Shown: positions 34,599 to 45,799 of the stretch, piece by piece | How positions within the stretch are numbered: position 1 is the stretch's first letter | Layout of the letters: the number at the start of each line of letters is the position of its first letter | From: Ophiura sarsii | Lineage: Eukaryota; Echinodermata; Ophiuroidea; Amphilepidida; Ophiuridae | Direction: 5' to 3' | Assembly: GCA_035610835.1 (NCBI GenBank) | Contig: CM069442.1 | Location: 65,064,654 to 65,128,653 of the forward strand | Length of the DNA: 64,000 nt | Program-made: the position numbers and the translations under genes | Notes under the pieces: model-generated | What the model was told of the DNA's origin: nothing | Databases searched by the model: none | Seen by the model: the letters and a program-made list of their open reading frames with translations, nothing else

Positions 34599-35007
34599 TC
34601 ACATGTTCTACCGAAACCTGACACAGTTGGGCAAGATATATATCAAAATAGAGTTAGTATTTGATCTTGAGCTTTACAATGGTACTCTTTTTTTTGATAA
34701 GACTTCTCAAAGCGGAGTTAAATCATTTTCAAGTTAGTCATTATGAAAACTCCAAACTGAGATATCGTCCTTTAAAGATATACTTACAATGTACTTTTAA
34801 AAAAAAAAAAATTGCATTTTATTTTTTATTGATTTTATTTTTTAATCTTGAACTTTCACAATAATGTTATAAACACTCTGAAGTTTAATTATTTACAAGA
34901 AACTCAAATTCCAAACAAAATCACCCGAATTGGGCCAATTAGGTTTTGGGCTATTTCTCAGTTTGGATCTCTGCCCAATTCCGTCTGGTTTCGGTAGAAC
35001 ACGTCAC
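34599..35007 (+). mobile_element. MITE family M51, copy 1
   Basis: The left end 'tcacatgttctaccgaaacc' plus 'tgacacagttgggc' is mirrored by 'gcccaattccgtctggtttc' plus 'ggtagaacacgtcac'. An inverted copy with the same interior ('gatatcgtcctttaaagat', 'actcaa...gttagta') is found at 51367-51745. Non-coding. Confidence 0.85.
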
Positions 35008-35191
35008 ACATAACCTGGTGGTATTTAGGTGATATGGGTCTTAAATGTTCACAATATTTATGAAAACAAAACAATAAAGAATACAAAATTGTCCAACCGA
35101 CCGATCCTACCAGAGAGGTCTATTCGCCCATAGAACAGGGTTTGGTTTATTCATTGACTTATGCATAAATATTTTGATATTTTATTGACAG

Positions 35192-35314
35192 ATTAGGATA
35201 GACTATACTCAAATCTTTGACCTGTATTCTATAAGCAGAGAGGATCCAGCACCTGCATTTTATTTGAAATTACAAACTACCAAGTCTCAACATGAGGAAG
35301 AAATTATGTTAGTG
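35192..35314 (+). CDS. Exon b2: middle of unrecognised repeated domain, copy 2
   Basis: A 123-nt exon, phase 0 on both sides (acceptor 'attgacag', donor gtg|gtaggt). It encodes IRIDYTQIFDLYSIS...AFYLKLQTTKSQHEEEIMLV. It has the same pattern as b1: hydrophobic strand, variable loop, strand, polar stretch, strand. Sequence identity between copies is low, so the call rests on size, phases and position between a2 and c2. Confidence 0.78.
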
Positions 35315-36572
35315 GTAGGTACATATGATTAATTTGTAATCAGATTATATTTTACTGATATGGAATAAAACACCTTTGTTATGTTTGCATTTTAAAAGGC
35401 ATTAGACATCTTGGAGGCGGATCTGGGATTTTTTCCTACACTGAATAGCATTAACCCCTGTCAATGTAAACTAGCAACGAAACATATTAGCACACTTGGT
35501 TATTGTATCAGAATCATCCCAGATATAAAAAATGGACTGTACAGTATTTCACCATGAGTTGAACAAACTTGTTGCTGAATCTCTTCTTAATAATGAATTC
35601 ATATTTCCTACAACGTCTTCATATATTCCATTCCATGAAATGGAAGAAAACATGTGCCTTTTTCAAATCCCAATACAACATTTCGATTGGAAATAGCTCA
35701 TGAATGTAAACAAGCTCATTATGGCCAATGCAATATCTGGGTTGGGGGGGCACTGGCATTGGAAAAGGGTATAGGTATGTGCCACGCTGAAGACCCCCTT
35801 TTCACCCTCTGCTGCTAGCTCTTATGACCCCCTCCCCCTTTTGAGCCTGCATCAGTTCTTAAGACCCCAATTTTATTGAAAATTCAAAAATCACAAAATT
35901 TTGCGTTCCAAAGCCCCAATTCTTCGAACATTTTGCGTTTTAATTTTCTAAAACAAAAAACAAAATCAAAAATGTGCACTCTTGCTAATCAAAATTAAAC
36001 TATAGGCCAGTTCTCAAGACCTACTTTTTTGAAAAAAATAGTTTCTAAGACCCTATTTTTCGTCATAAAATCCACTCAGTTCAGTTTTGTAGCCCCCCTT
36101 TTTGAGACCCTGGGTGGCACACCCTACCCCCAAAAACCAAAAAAGTTGAGTGCCTCCCCCCCCCCAGTGCAATATCCTATGGTAGACAGTCAGTCAATGT
36201 GACATTTTTAAAGTAACCTTCAATATTATTTGTCAAAGGATTTACTCAAGTAAAACTTATGCCAAGAAATTTTAAGTTTTATTGTAAGACCATGACTTTC
36301 ATATTATAAATGCAATCCATCTTAATTCTGTACACATTCTCATTGCATCCACATGACCTGGGCACACACTATATATACACATCAATATTCATCTCATCAT
36401 AACTTTGTATTATTGTCAAGCTAATTTGACTCTTAAATTAACTATAAATATCAAAACTAAAAAAATAACACAGTAGTTCAATTGGTTCCCAGTGTTTGTT
36501 CTTAATTTGTAGTGGACAATGTGTCCTAATACTTTTGGTTGCTAATGTATCTTATTTTCATCATGGATGCAG
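35315..36572. other. Intron with a probable repeat
   Basis: Near 35735-36180 opposed G-rich and C-rich ends ('ttgggggggcactgg' and 'cccccccccagtgcaatat') suggest a decayed foldback element, but the arms are too diverged to define. No gene is visible. Confidence 0.4.
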
Positions 36573-36918
36573 GTACCTGATTTGATTGAGGAATTTTTCA
36601 TGTTGCGACTCAGTAACCCTCTGCAACTGCAAGATAACGACAATGTTCTTGCATCACTCAAATACACACCTGACTTTCTGAATGGAGAAGAAACTAAGCC
36701 AATCAACTGGAATCCCGATTGTCCTAATTGTGTCGGTGTTAACTTGGCTATCTCTCGTGCATACCCAAATTGTGAGGACTATCTACAGCCTAACTCACCT
36801 CAGCGAGCCCAATGCATGATCAACTACTATCTGTGGAACAAAGAGGAGATACAAATGCCTCAGTGTGGAACTTCTGCGTATGATCAAGCATTCAAGGAGA
36901 TATTCGATGATTGCTCAA
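36573..36918 (+). CDS. Exon c2: C-terminal part of unrecognised repeated domain, copy 2
   Basis: A 346-nt exon, phase 0 in (acceptor 'gatgcag') and phase 1 out (a|gtgagt). Its 115 residues repeat the c1 landmarks: SLKYTPDFLNGEE, DCPNC (C-x2-C), AYPNC, QCMINYYLW, MPQC and a terminal DDC. This is the clearest between-copy match of the domain. The last base completes an Asn codon with HYR3. An antisense LINE begins within about 40 bp of its donor. Confidence 0.9.
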
Positions 36919-36954
36919 GTGAGTGTAAACATTAAACCAAATCTATCTACATCT

Positions 36955-39900
36955 TCTTCTTTTCTTTTTTGTATATAAAGCGCAAATGTGAACAATAGCT
37001 CAACAGACATTTAAAAGAGTCCAGTTTGTTGCATTCGAGTAATGAGGACGGTATAGTGCACTCCAATCCAATATTGTACGTGGGAAGAAGCTGAATTTAT
37101 ACGCATTTGAATGTGAAGCCATGACACTAAATTTTGAAGCACGATATTGACGAGTTTGTGTTGCTGTGGGTCTATTGATATAGTCCAGTATTGGAACAGC
37201 GATATCCTGGCTATGAATTTTATAAATTGTGTTAAGGTGTGCATTCTTTTAGCGTTTTTCAAGTGATAATCAGTTCATTCTGCTTAGTAATTCTGTGACT
37301 GTACCCTCTGATCTTTCATAGTTGTTGCATACGAAACGTGCGGCCCTCCTTTGTACCATCTCCACTTTTTGAATGTTCGCTGAGGTATGGGTCCCAGACA
37401 ACACAAGCGTATTCACGAAGTGGCTGAACTAATGCAAAGTACATCTGTTGTTTTATTGATGTTGGGCACCTCCACAGGTTACGTTGAATAAACCAGAGGA
37501 CTTTGTTTGCTTTCAGAGTGATGTTATTGATGTGTTCAGTCCATTTAAGATTGTGTGTCAGCTCGATGCCAAGATATGGGTGATGTTTGACACTGTTGAG
37601 GTAGTCATTTTCCATTTTGTAATCGTGCAAAAGTGGGTTCCTTTTTGTAGTGACACAAAGAATTTTACATTTGGCTGTGTTAAACGACATTTGCCATTTT
37701 GTTGACCAATCTGTGAGAGAGTTTAGATCTTTTTGAAGAGATTCAGTGTTTTTTAATGATCAAATTGCTTGGTATAGAACACAATCGTCCGCAAATAATC
37801 GGATATTTGATTCAGAATTTATGTTGTTTGTTATGTCATTGATATAGATTAAAAACATAAGGGGTCCCAAAACGGTACCTTGAGGAACACACGATTTCAC
37901 ATGAACATGATTGGGCACTTCCCCATCAACGACAACATGCTGAGTCCTTGACGTTAACCACCGCGTGATCCAGTTCAAGATATTACCGCGGATACCATAT
38001 AAATTCAATTTCTGTTTCAGTCGTTGACCTTATCAAAAGCTTTTTGGAAATCTAAAATGAGAACGTCCGTTTGAAGGCCCTGATCGAGGTTTCTAGTTAA
38101 GTCCTCTAATGTTATTAGAAGCTGGGAGTCACATGAGTGGTTTGATCGGAATCCGTGCTGAAAAGACGATAACCATATAAATTCAATTTCTGTATGAGTC
38201 GTTGATGGGGCACCTTATCAAATGCTTTTTGGAAATCTAAAATGTGGGTGCTGATTTATTGACATATGCGGGATGTTTGATATGTCTTCATTGGTAAAGA
38301 CACTACTTAGCTGTACTGATTGCTCAGTGCCTCAGCTTTCTTTTTAGCATTAGATATTTCTAGACTTTCCACAATAAGTGTACCTATGTACACCAGATCC
38401 ATTTGTTTTCAGTGATTTTACATAGCTCCAAAACTTCTTTGTAACATGAAAACCACTATCAGCGGGTATTGTTTTAACCCCTGCTGTTGCACTAGATTGG
38501 TCAGTGTGACAAAAGACCCATCAGATAGTTGTTTTTGGCACTCTGCATTTTTCTTTGCACCAATTTACGAAGATTTCTGAATTTGGATTTGTTCTCATCA
38601 GTGTTATACCTCTTGGTGACCTTATACGCACAGTATTTTTAACGTATTAGTTTATTTGGGTTCATCCACGAAACGTTCCATTATCTTTGATCATTTTGGT
38701 TGGAACGTTGTCGGATAACATTTTGGTAACTTTGGTTTTAAATTGGTTCCAATTCACAAAATATGATTTGCATTAGTATCCTGGCTAAGATAATGATCTT
38801 TGAAATTCAAAGTATCTTGTTTCATCTGTCTAACATTCATGTTCCTGAACAAGTAGACCTTACGGGGAGGTTGTTTGTGCGTTCTAGGTTTAACATTAAC
38901 CTCGGCTGTGACAACTTGATGGTCACTCATTCCTGCAGACACTTGAATATTTTCAACAAGGTCTGGGTAGGTCGTTAGCACAAGATCCTAGACGACTTGG
39001 TTCCTTAACAAGCTGTTGTAAACCATGCTCTTCTGCTATGTCAAGCATAAACCTGTTAATTCTATAACCATACCGGGGATTTGGTTTTACAGCATAGTTT
39101 TCCCAATCAATATCAGGGAAATTGAGATCTCCCCCAAGGATGACATTTGGGAGTGGACCATTTTTTTGATAGTAATCTGAGCGATTGATTGAGAGCCAAC
39201 ATTAGATCTTTATTATCATCTGTTGGTCTATAAAAGGATGCTATTAATAATGGTTTGGTACCAACTATGCTTATTTTGCTCCAGAGGATTTCACATTCGG
39301 TATCTAGAGAATATTCAGTAGTTGAGATACACTTATTAGGCCCTGCGATAAACACTCCCCCTCCATTTTCGTTTCTGTCTTTGGGGGAATCATTATATTA
39401 CGGGGGAATATCTCACCATTTGTAAACGAGCTAATCTATATGCGATTCTTGCCCGCATATTACATCGGGGTTGTGTGTCTCAACAAGATCATGAAGATCG
39501 TGTCGCTTGCTTTCGCTTTTTAGACTGCGGCAATTCACAAACATTATTTTGATTGGTTGATGTTTCTTATTACCATTTGGATAACCAGTAACATGTTTGG
39601 GTTTTGGGCTAGAGGATGTAAATTCAGACGGTGTGAACATATCATTTTCTACATCAGAATCTAGGCATGAAAAACTATTAGATGTATCGAGATCTGACAA
39701 AGAAAAAAATGATGTAGATACATTCGGTAATATACATTGAGGACATTCCCAATATACAAACTTGGTGTGAGTGATTTGGTCATTTAAAGGTTTACCATTA
39801 CAATTTGCATGTGCCCATAGACTACATTCTTGACATTGCAAGCTTTGGTGATGATCTTGAATATCTCTGTTGCATACCATACAAGTGCCTGGACCGGGGT

Positions 39901-39990
39901 TGCAATGGATATCACCAGTAACATGAAAGGAATGAGATTGATAAGACATGAGTTTGAGCTTCCTAATTTCAACATTCAACTTACCGATCG
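36955..39990 (-). mobile_element. Broken LINE with PHD finger, endonuclease and reverse transcriptase
   Basis: Read on the minus strand from about 39990 to 36955. First comes a frame (39979-39431) with TGDIHCNPGP, a PHD-type zinc finger (CMVC, CQEC, WAHANC, CPQC) and the start of an AP-type endonuclease (MFVNCRSL, CGQESHID). Further endonuclease (SFYRPTDDN, 39355-39113) lies in another frame. RT pieces are at 38008-37760 (YGIRGNILNWI, VPQGTVLGPLMF, FADD) and 37690-37316 (VQPLREYACVVWDP), and the C-terminus runs into about 37000. At least four frame breaks and an internal duplication (37990-38060 with 38170-38245) make it inactive. The 3' tail is T/A-rich next to exon c2. Family: CR1/Rex-like non-LTR. 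Confidence 0.85.
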
Positions 39991-40235
39991 CATGATCAAT
40001 TAATCGATATCAATCGCACAATCAATCAATCAATCAATCAATTAATAAATCAAAGCTACCTAAACAAATCTGGAAATTTAAAGCCTCTACTTTAGGAGTA
40101 CCTACACCCGCCAAGAAGGCAGAAAAATGCCCACAGTGTAGATGTATATTGTTTTTAAACAAACAAACACCCCTACTACCAACAAACAAACAAGCTTCTC
40201 AAATAATATTCAATTTTCATTTAAAATGTTTTCAG
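39991..40235. other. Intron remainder with ATCA microsatellite
   Basis: A short (AATC)n run lies near 40020-40050, followed by unassigned sequence up to the acceptor 'tttcag'. Confidence 0.6.
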
Positions 40236-40505
40236 ATGAGCTAGACATTCGTGGAACAGACTCCCTCTTTGTGCTTGGGTGTCCGAATGAGATTATAAGG
40301 ACAGTAGGGCCTGAGGGGGGTCTGTTTTATTGGAATCATCCTGTGTTTATCACTGCCATGGGGCAACCAGTGGGAACGGCAACACAGTCGCATTACCCCG
40401 GGAGTACTTTATTTGAAATTGGAAACACAGAAGTCCAAATCACATCGCAGACCACACTGAATTCCTCCGCAATCGATTGCATGTTTACAGTCGCAGCAAT
40501 GTCAC
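40236..40505 (+). CDS. Exon: HYR domain 3
   Basis: A 270-nt phase 1-1 exon, the same length as HYR2. It encodes ELDIRGTDSLFVLGCPNEI, then FYWNHPVF, SHYPGSTLFEIG, NTEVQI and a late IDCMFTVAAM. The domain is more derived than HYR1, with a weaker central W-x-x-P region. It closes the second LDLa-abc-HYR block; donor c|gtaagt at 40506. The next exon is LDLa3. Confidence 0.87.
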
Positions 40506-40905
40506 GTAAGTAAAAGGCACCACTCGGATACACTACCGGTAAGAAATCCTTACGCAATGATTATATCCTAGAAAATCCATATTCTATGAACAGACTATTG
40601 ATTATTTTTCACTAGTATAAAGATGGTGTATGTGTGCATTATACAGTTCTTCTTCATAAATTCATGTTTGTTGCATGTTATGATCACCAGATTTCATACA
40701 GAACCATATAAATTGAGACAAGTTAAAATCAACACAGTATAATCCCATAGACATTTGCCTCATTATATATTCATGAGCTCATTATCACTGTTATAGGGTT
40801 ATGGGATATCCTTGATTGCGAAAATCATCTCCGACAAGTCATTAGTTTACATTATTTTACAAAATGAAAGCATGTATAATTAATTATTTTGCCACAGTGG
40901 TGTGT

Positions 40906-41246
40906 AATAAGGCAAAAAAAAAAAAGTTGACTTGCCCTTTCCGACCGACCCGAATTTCCAGAAATCTAGGGTCGCTATTTTTTTTTTTTTCAAAAAAAAA
41001 AAAAAATTGGAAGAAGCACACAACAATAAAGAAAGATGAAAACATGTTTTTGAGTAGTATCTGCTTGTTTAAAAATCATAAAAAAATCAAAAAAAATTTC
41101 TTCTTTAAAACGTGTTTTTGTGTAGTATCTCCGTGTAAAATTTAAATTTTAAAATTAAAAAAAAACAAAAAAACAAAACGACCGTCCGACCCAGACTCTG
41201 GCCCTGAAAGGGCAAGTCAACTTCTTTTTTTGTTGTTGGCCTAATG
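40906..41246. mobile_element. MITE with GTTGACTTGCCCTTTC ends, copy 1
   Basis: The left end 'aagttgacttgccctttc' mirrors 'gaaagggcaagtcaacttct' at the right, inside A- and T-runs and next to 'ggcctaa'. Internal 'gaagcacacaacaataaaga' and 'gtttttgagtagtatctgct' recur at 47617-47670. Confidence 0.85.
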
Positions 41247-42200
41247 GGTGAAACCTGCATTTTAAGAGGGAGTTTATTTGTACTTCAGTGCTCTATTTTC
41301 TGTGATTAGCAATAGCTTATGCCATGACAAGGAACAAATGGGGCACCGGTGATTCTAATCCTTATACAAGATGTCCCAAAAAGATTTGTCAATGGGAATG
41401 CTGTGTTTATTTGGCTATGAAATACCCTTGCTATTGATTCGAGTGTTTCTAACATCTATATAGCTTGATAAAACATGGATGTTTCTGACAACATTTACAG
41501 ACATTTTTGTAAAATGGCTAATTTCAATTTTGACCAAAATTATATCTTTTGCAAATCTTTAAAAATCACTGACCATGCACGTTCAGCAAAATGATGTATT
41601 AAAATGTTATGCAAGTCATTTGCTGTGTCATGTTTAATTTTCTTTGAAATTTGAATTTCAACGGTTTGTCATTTTTGGGAAGTAATACATACTTGTATGA
41701 TGTTAAGGAATTGTTCTGTGTGACTGACTTAATAGAATCCTCTCTTAGGCTAAAGTATTCACAGCGTTGCAAGATTATTAAGTTGAAATGCACTGAAATT
41801 GGCAAACAGGATTTCATAGATTTTGTAACTAATGAAAAAGGGAGAGATATATTGATGAGATTAAAGCAGGGGACGTATTCACCGGTAAATTGCCGGTATT
41901 ACTCGTAGATTGAAATAAACGGATGTTATCATATTTGTATTACATGCAGTATAAATCATTCTAGGACACCCTTAATCTAAGTGGAAAGATTTGTCACTGC
42001 TTTTTATAAGCTTCAGGAATGGACACATGTAATTTCAAGGATGAGTGGTGAAAATATGGTCTTTTATCTTATAGAGAAACTAATAGTAAAAAAACTAGGT
42101 GTTACTTATGAGTAAGGTATCACAAATTAGTTTTGTCATAAGTATTCTGACTTAAAACTTTACCCCCATTTTTAAGTAAAATTAATTGAAAGTAAAGGTT
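41247..42200. other. Intron, no gene seen
   Basis: Two overlapping short frames on opposite strands near 41600-41900 have no recognisable domain and no splice context. Confidence 0.45.
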
Positions 42201-42214
42201 TTACATACAAATCT

Positions 42215-42295
42215 GACGATACTGGGCTTCGAACCCAGGTGTTTAAAGTTCCAAAGCGAATGTCATACCACCAGACCAGCTAGGCTGTCGGTGCA
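42215..42295 (-). repeat. tRNA-derived SINE head (pseudo-tRNA)
   Basis: The reverse strand contains an A-box-like TAGCTGGTCTGGTGGTA and an excellent B box, GGGTTCGAAGCCC, spaced as in a tRNA. Acceptor and anticodon stems do not pair well (5' GACAGCC against 3' GTATCGTC is imperfect). I read this as a SINE promoter region and not a working tRNA. Confidence 0.5.
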
Positions 42296-42403
42296 GAGGT
42301 AGCGATTTAATCCTTCAAAAGCAGTACGGTAGCCCATGTGACCCAACATGAGTAAATGATGAATACAATGCCTCAGTAGCTAATTTGATTTAAGAGCACA
42401 AAT

Positions 42404-42924
42404 ATTGTAAAACAAGTTAATTTTGCGGCATGTTTTTTTCGCGAATTGCTAATCATCACCAGTTTCGCGGAAACTTAATTTCGCGAATCTAAAATTTCAT
42501 TTTACTAACAATTATTTGCTACACGTAAAAAGACGTCGAGACTGCCGAATTTTGAACCCTACACTCAATTATAAAATAAGTATGATACGGTTTTTGGCAT
42601 TTTGAGCATGGTGAGTAAATCAATCGCAAATACGACAATTCTGAACTGAAAAAAGTCAAATGAACGCGATTTTCAACTGATATCATTGCAATGACTTTAA
42701 AAATGAATCGTGTGTGTCAATTAAGCTCTGTTTTTATGTACACTGGATACACATAGATACTGGTAGTATCAATGTGAATCCAGTGTAAAGGCTGCCAAAT
42801 TATGCTACCATTTCTATCATCTTCAAACACATTAATTCGCGGCAATATAATTTCGCGAATTTGAGCCTTTCGCAAAATTCGCAAAATTAAATTGCTTGCG
42901 AAATTACCTTGTTTTACAGTATAT
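42404..42924. mobile_element. MITE with TTCGCG-rich interior
   Basis: The ends 'atattgtaaaacaagttaat' and 'attaccttgttttacagtat' are inverted repeats. The subterminal regions repeat TTCGCGAA/AATTTCGCG words. Similar TTCGCG-rich sequence, probably a fragment of a relative, occurs at 48715-48905. Confidence 0.75.
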
Positions 42925-43406
42925 GGGGCATGGTCAAAATAAGTCAGATTCATGAAAAGTCTTATTTCTGATCTTTTATCTCGTATCCAGCCAAAGATTC
43001 AAATTCTACATTTTCAGGTATTTAATTTTCATTTACTCCATATCAAAACTTAAAATCTACATAACTCGACAATGTGTATTTGATGTTTTGAGACAAATTG
43101 CTCATCAATAATCCGTAACTTTGGTTAGGAATAAAATATATGAAATTGAATTTGGCACCAACATTTCCTTAACTAATTCATATTATCATGATATCAATAA
43201 CTCAATCTTCATATTTCCCTCATTGTGCATCATTTAGTCGCATTGGGTCACGTATAGTCTTGTGTATTAACAGAATAAATCCTTCATACAATAGAAGTCT
43301 TTGCACTAGACCAATTTCTGATAGCTTACTCGTAGGTTTAGAAAGGCTCACAAAAAGCCAGATTTAAACTATTATTTAACCTCAAATTTACATTCTCTCA
43401 CTTTAG

Positions 43407-43529
43407 CTAGCTGTGAAGATGACCAGTTGTTATGCAACAATGGCCGCTGTGTACCGTCTGACCATGAGTGTGATTTCTTTGACGATTGTGGAGACGGGAG
43501 TGATGAAGATAGTAGAAGCTGCTCAATAA
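43407..43529 (+). CDS. Exon: LDL-receptor class A domain 3
   Basis: A 123-nt phase 1-1 exon, the same length as LDLa1. Six cysteines: [30 protein letters not shown] and SRSC, with a complete calcium box. The donor is a|gtaagt at 43530, and the leftover A joins GG of exon a3. It opens the third block, which ends in Ig rather than HYR. Confidence 0.92.
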   Translation, partial: LAVKMTSCYATMAAVYRLTMSVISLTIVETGVMKIVEAAQ

Positions 43530-43580
43530 GTAAGTTAAATATTTGTTTGTCTGTTTGTGCGCCATATTACAGTTATAACA

Positions 43581-45771
43581 TACAGGGTGAGTCAGAAAGA
43601 ACAGGCACCTTTTTAGCGAAAGCCACACAAAAATGTTCATACCTGCATATCCAAAATAAAAGTGCTAAAAGACCACATTGTTTGCCTTTTATTTAAAAAA
43701 ACAGATTTTTTGAATTTGAACATTGCGTTGTTACAACAAACTTTAATAGTAGAACCCAATACTTAATTTAAAGCCAATCCACAGGATGGCAATAATACAT
43801 AGTATTGTTAGCTGGCTGATTCAGAAATGCCAATCAATTAAGCTAGTGAAAAATCTGAAAAGCCACATACATGTTGGCTACAAAATCTTAAAATGACAGT
43901 AAAATCATGAGAATAGCCTAAATGCAAGAAAGAAAACTGAAAACAGGCATTTCAGCTGATTTTAGACAGCAAACCTCATTAGAATACATTGAGAAATGCT
44001 TGATAATTCGACAAGCCTGTGGATTGTCTTTAAAATTTGGGGCTTAAATAAAATAAGTGTAAAGGCCCTGTCACACCATAGCGTATGGCCTGAACGTGAC
44101 CTGAACGTATGCCGACGTATTCAAAAAATAGCTCGAAAATTGTCAGAGTCCGAGAACGTCCAAGAACGTCCAACTTCCCAACGAATTGCGTCAACATCGG
44201 TGATGAAAGGGACGTATCCATAGCGTATAAAACGCATACATAGCGTATTACTAACGTATTGATAGCGTATCACTAACTTATAACAAACTTATGACAGCGT
44301 ATCACAGCGTATGCGATCGGCGAGCGTATGACCAACGTATTCGTAGCGTATGTCTGCCGTGCTCGACGTATCCTCAGCGTATCCTTGGCATACAACGAAC
44401 ACGTGACTTATGCTGTTGCAGAAATTGAGTTTCGTACACGGCGGAACAAGTGTTGCTAGTTCAAGTAAACGCAGCCAAGATGATAACTATTAAAATATCT
44501 AGAAGGGTAAATCCATATGTCCAACCTGTAACTTAAGACGATTAACGTACCTCTAACGTATTTCAGCGTATGTCTAACGTATGTCAGCGTTTGTAAACGT
44601 ATGTCTAACGTTCCACGAACCTATCGGGAACTTATGCAGAACGTAAGTTAAGCACACGTTGAGTACGTCGAGAAATTTTGAACATGCTCAATAATTTTTA
44701 GCGGGCTCGACGTGTTCCAAATTTTCACAACGTATCACAGCGTGCTCTTAACGTATACGACGTATCCCAAACTTACCCCTAACTTGTATCAGCGTACACC
44801 AACGTACGCCAATGTATTTTTCGATATTTCGCATACGTTGTTATACGTTCAGGCGATACGCCATGGTGTGACAGGGCTACCGTACAGCTAGCGTGCCTTA
44901 GGCGTTTTGGGAACTTATGGAGGGTTTGAGTATATAAATGTGTCCCTTGAGTATCTCATCCTCACTTCTTCATGGTCTGTCGTGCTGAACATATCAACCT
45001 ATCATCATGCGCTACGCTACGTTAAGTATACATTAAACATACGTTAGTCATACGCTCGCATACGCTGTGATACGCTGTCATAAGTATGTTATAATTTAGT
45101 GATACGCTATCAATACGTTAGTCATACGCAATGTATACGTTCAATACGCTATGGATACGTGACAAGGCCTTACACGATCGCCCGGCATAAGGTGAATACA
45201 TGAGAATACGTCGAAACTCGTTGGAAATACGTCAGGGATACGTTAGACATACGGCACATATACGTTATCAACTCGTTATCACTACGTTGGCTGTGCGTTT
45301 CCCCGTCAGCCTACGTTCATCAACGTATACCAACTTACGAGTAACGTACGAGTAACGTACCACTAACGTATGTCAGCGTATGTCAACGTATATTTAATGT
45401 ACCACAAACTTACCAGGAACTTATGCAGAACGTATTAAGCACACGTTGAGTACGACGATGAAATTTTGAGCATGCTCAATATTTGTTCGTGGTCCAAATT
45501 GTCACAGCGTATCACAGCGTGCTCTTAACGTAAACGAGGTATCCCCAACGTACCCCTAACTTATATCAGCGTACACCAACGTACACCAACGTATTTTTCG
45601 ATATTTCGCATACGTTGGCATACGTTGAGGCGATACGTTATGGTGTGACAGGGCCTTAACATGATAGCGCAATGGTCAATTTTTACAACTCTTTCTTTCG
45701 AATGAAAGCCAAATTATAGGCTTCCATAGCGCTACTATTGGTGTTGAACATGCAGGCTCACCCTGTATACA
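43581..45771. mobile_element. DNA element with ACAGGGTGAG ends (host of a nested foldback)
   Basis: The left end 'atacagggtgagtcagaaag' mirrors the right end 'caggctcaccctgtatac'. The span is mostly filled by the CGTAT-rich foldback at 44060-45660. I see no transposase. Confidence 0.55.
44060..45662. mobile_element. CGTAT-rich compound foldback
   Basis: About 1.6 kb is packed with AACGTA, AGCGTAT and their complements. The ends 'aggccctgtcacaccatagc' and 'gttatggtgtgacagggcct' are inverted repeats, and a third copy of the end ('gccatggtgtgacagggc') lies inside at about 44862. Segment 44530-44870 is repeated directly at 45310-45660, and 44210-44300 is inverted at 45035-45160. The structure suggests one copy inserted in or recombined with another. 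Confidence 0.8.
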
Positions 45772-45799
45772 TAGACATTTTTCAAACCATGATTTGAGA

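Noticed and set aside
41599..41908. Opposed short frames with no stops for 70-85 codons
   Set aside because: No domain, no conserved splice sites in phase, and AT-rich composition typical of intron.
42215..42295. A functional tRNA gene on the minus strand
   Set aside because: A and B boxes are good, but the acceptor and anticodon stems fail to pair, so a SINE relic is more likely.
44060..45662. CRISPR-like array or simple satellite
   Set aside because: The motif spacing is irregular, there are no unique spacers of constant length, and defined inverted ends show it is a foldback transposon.
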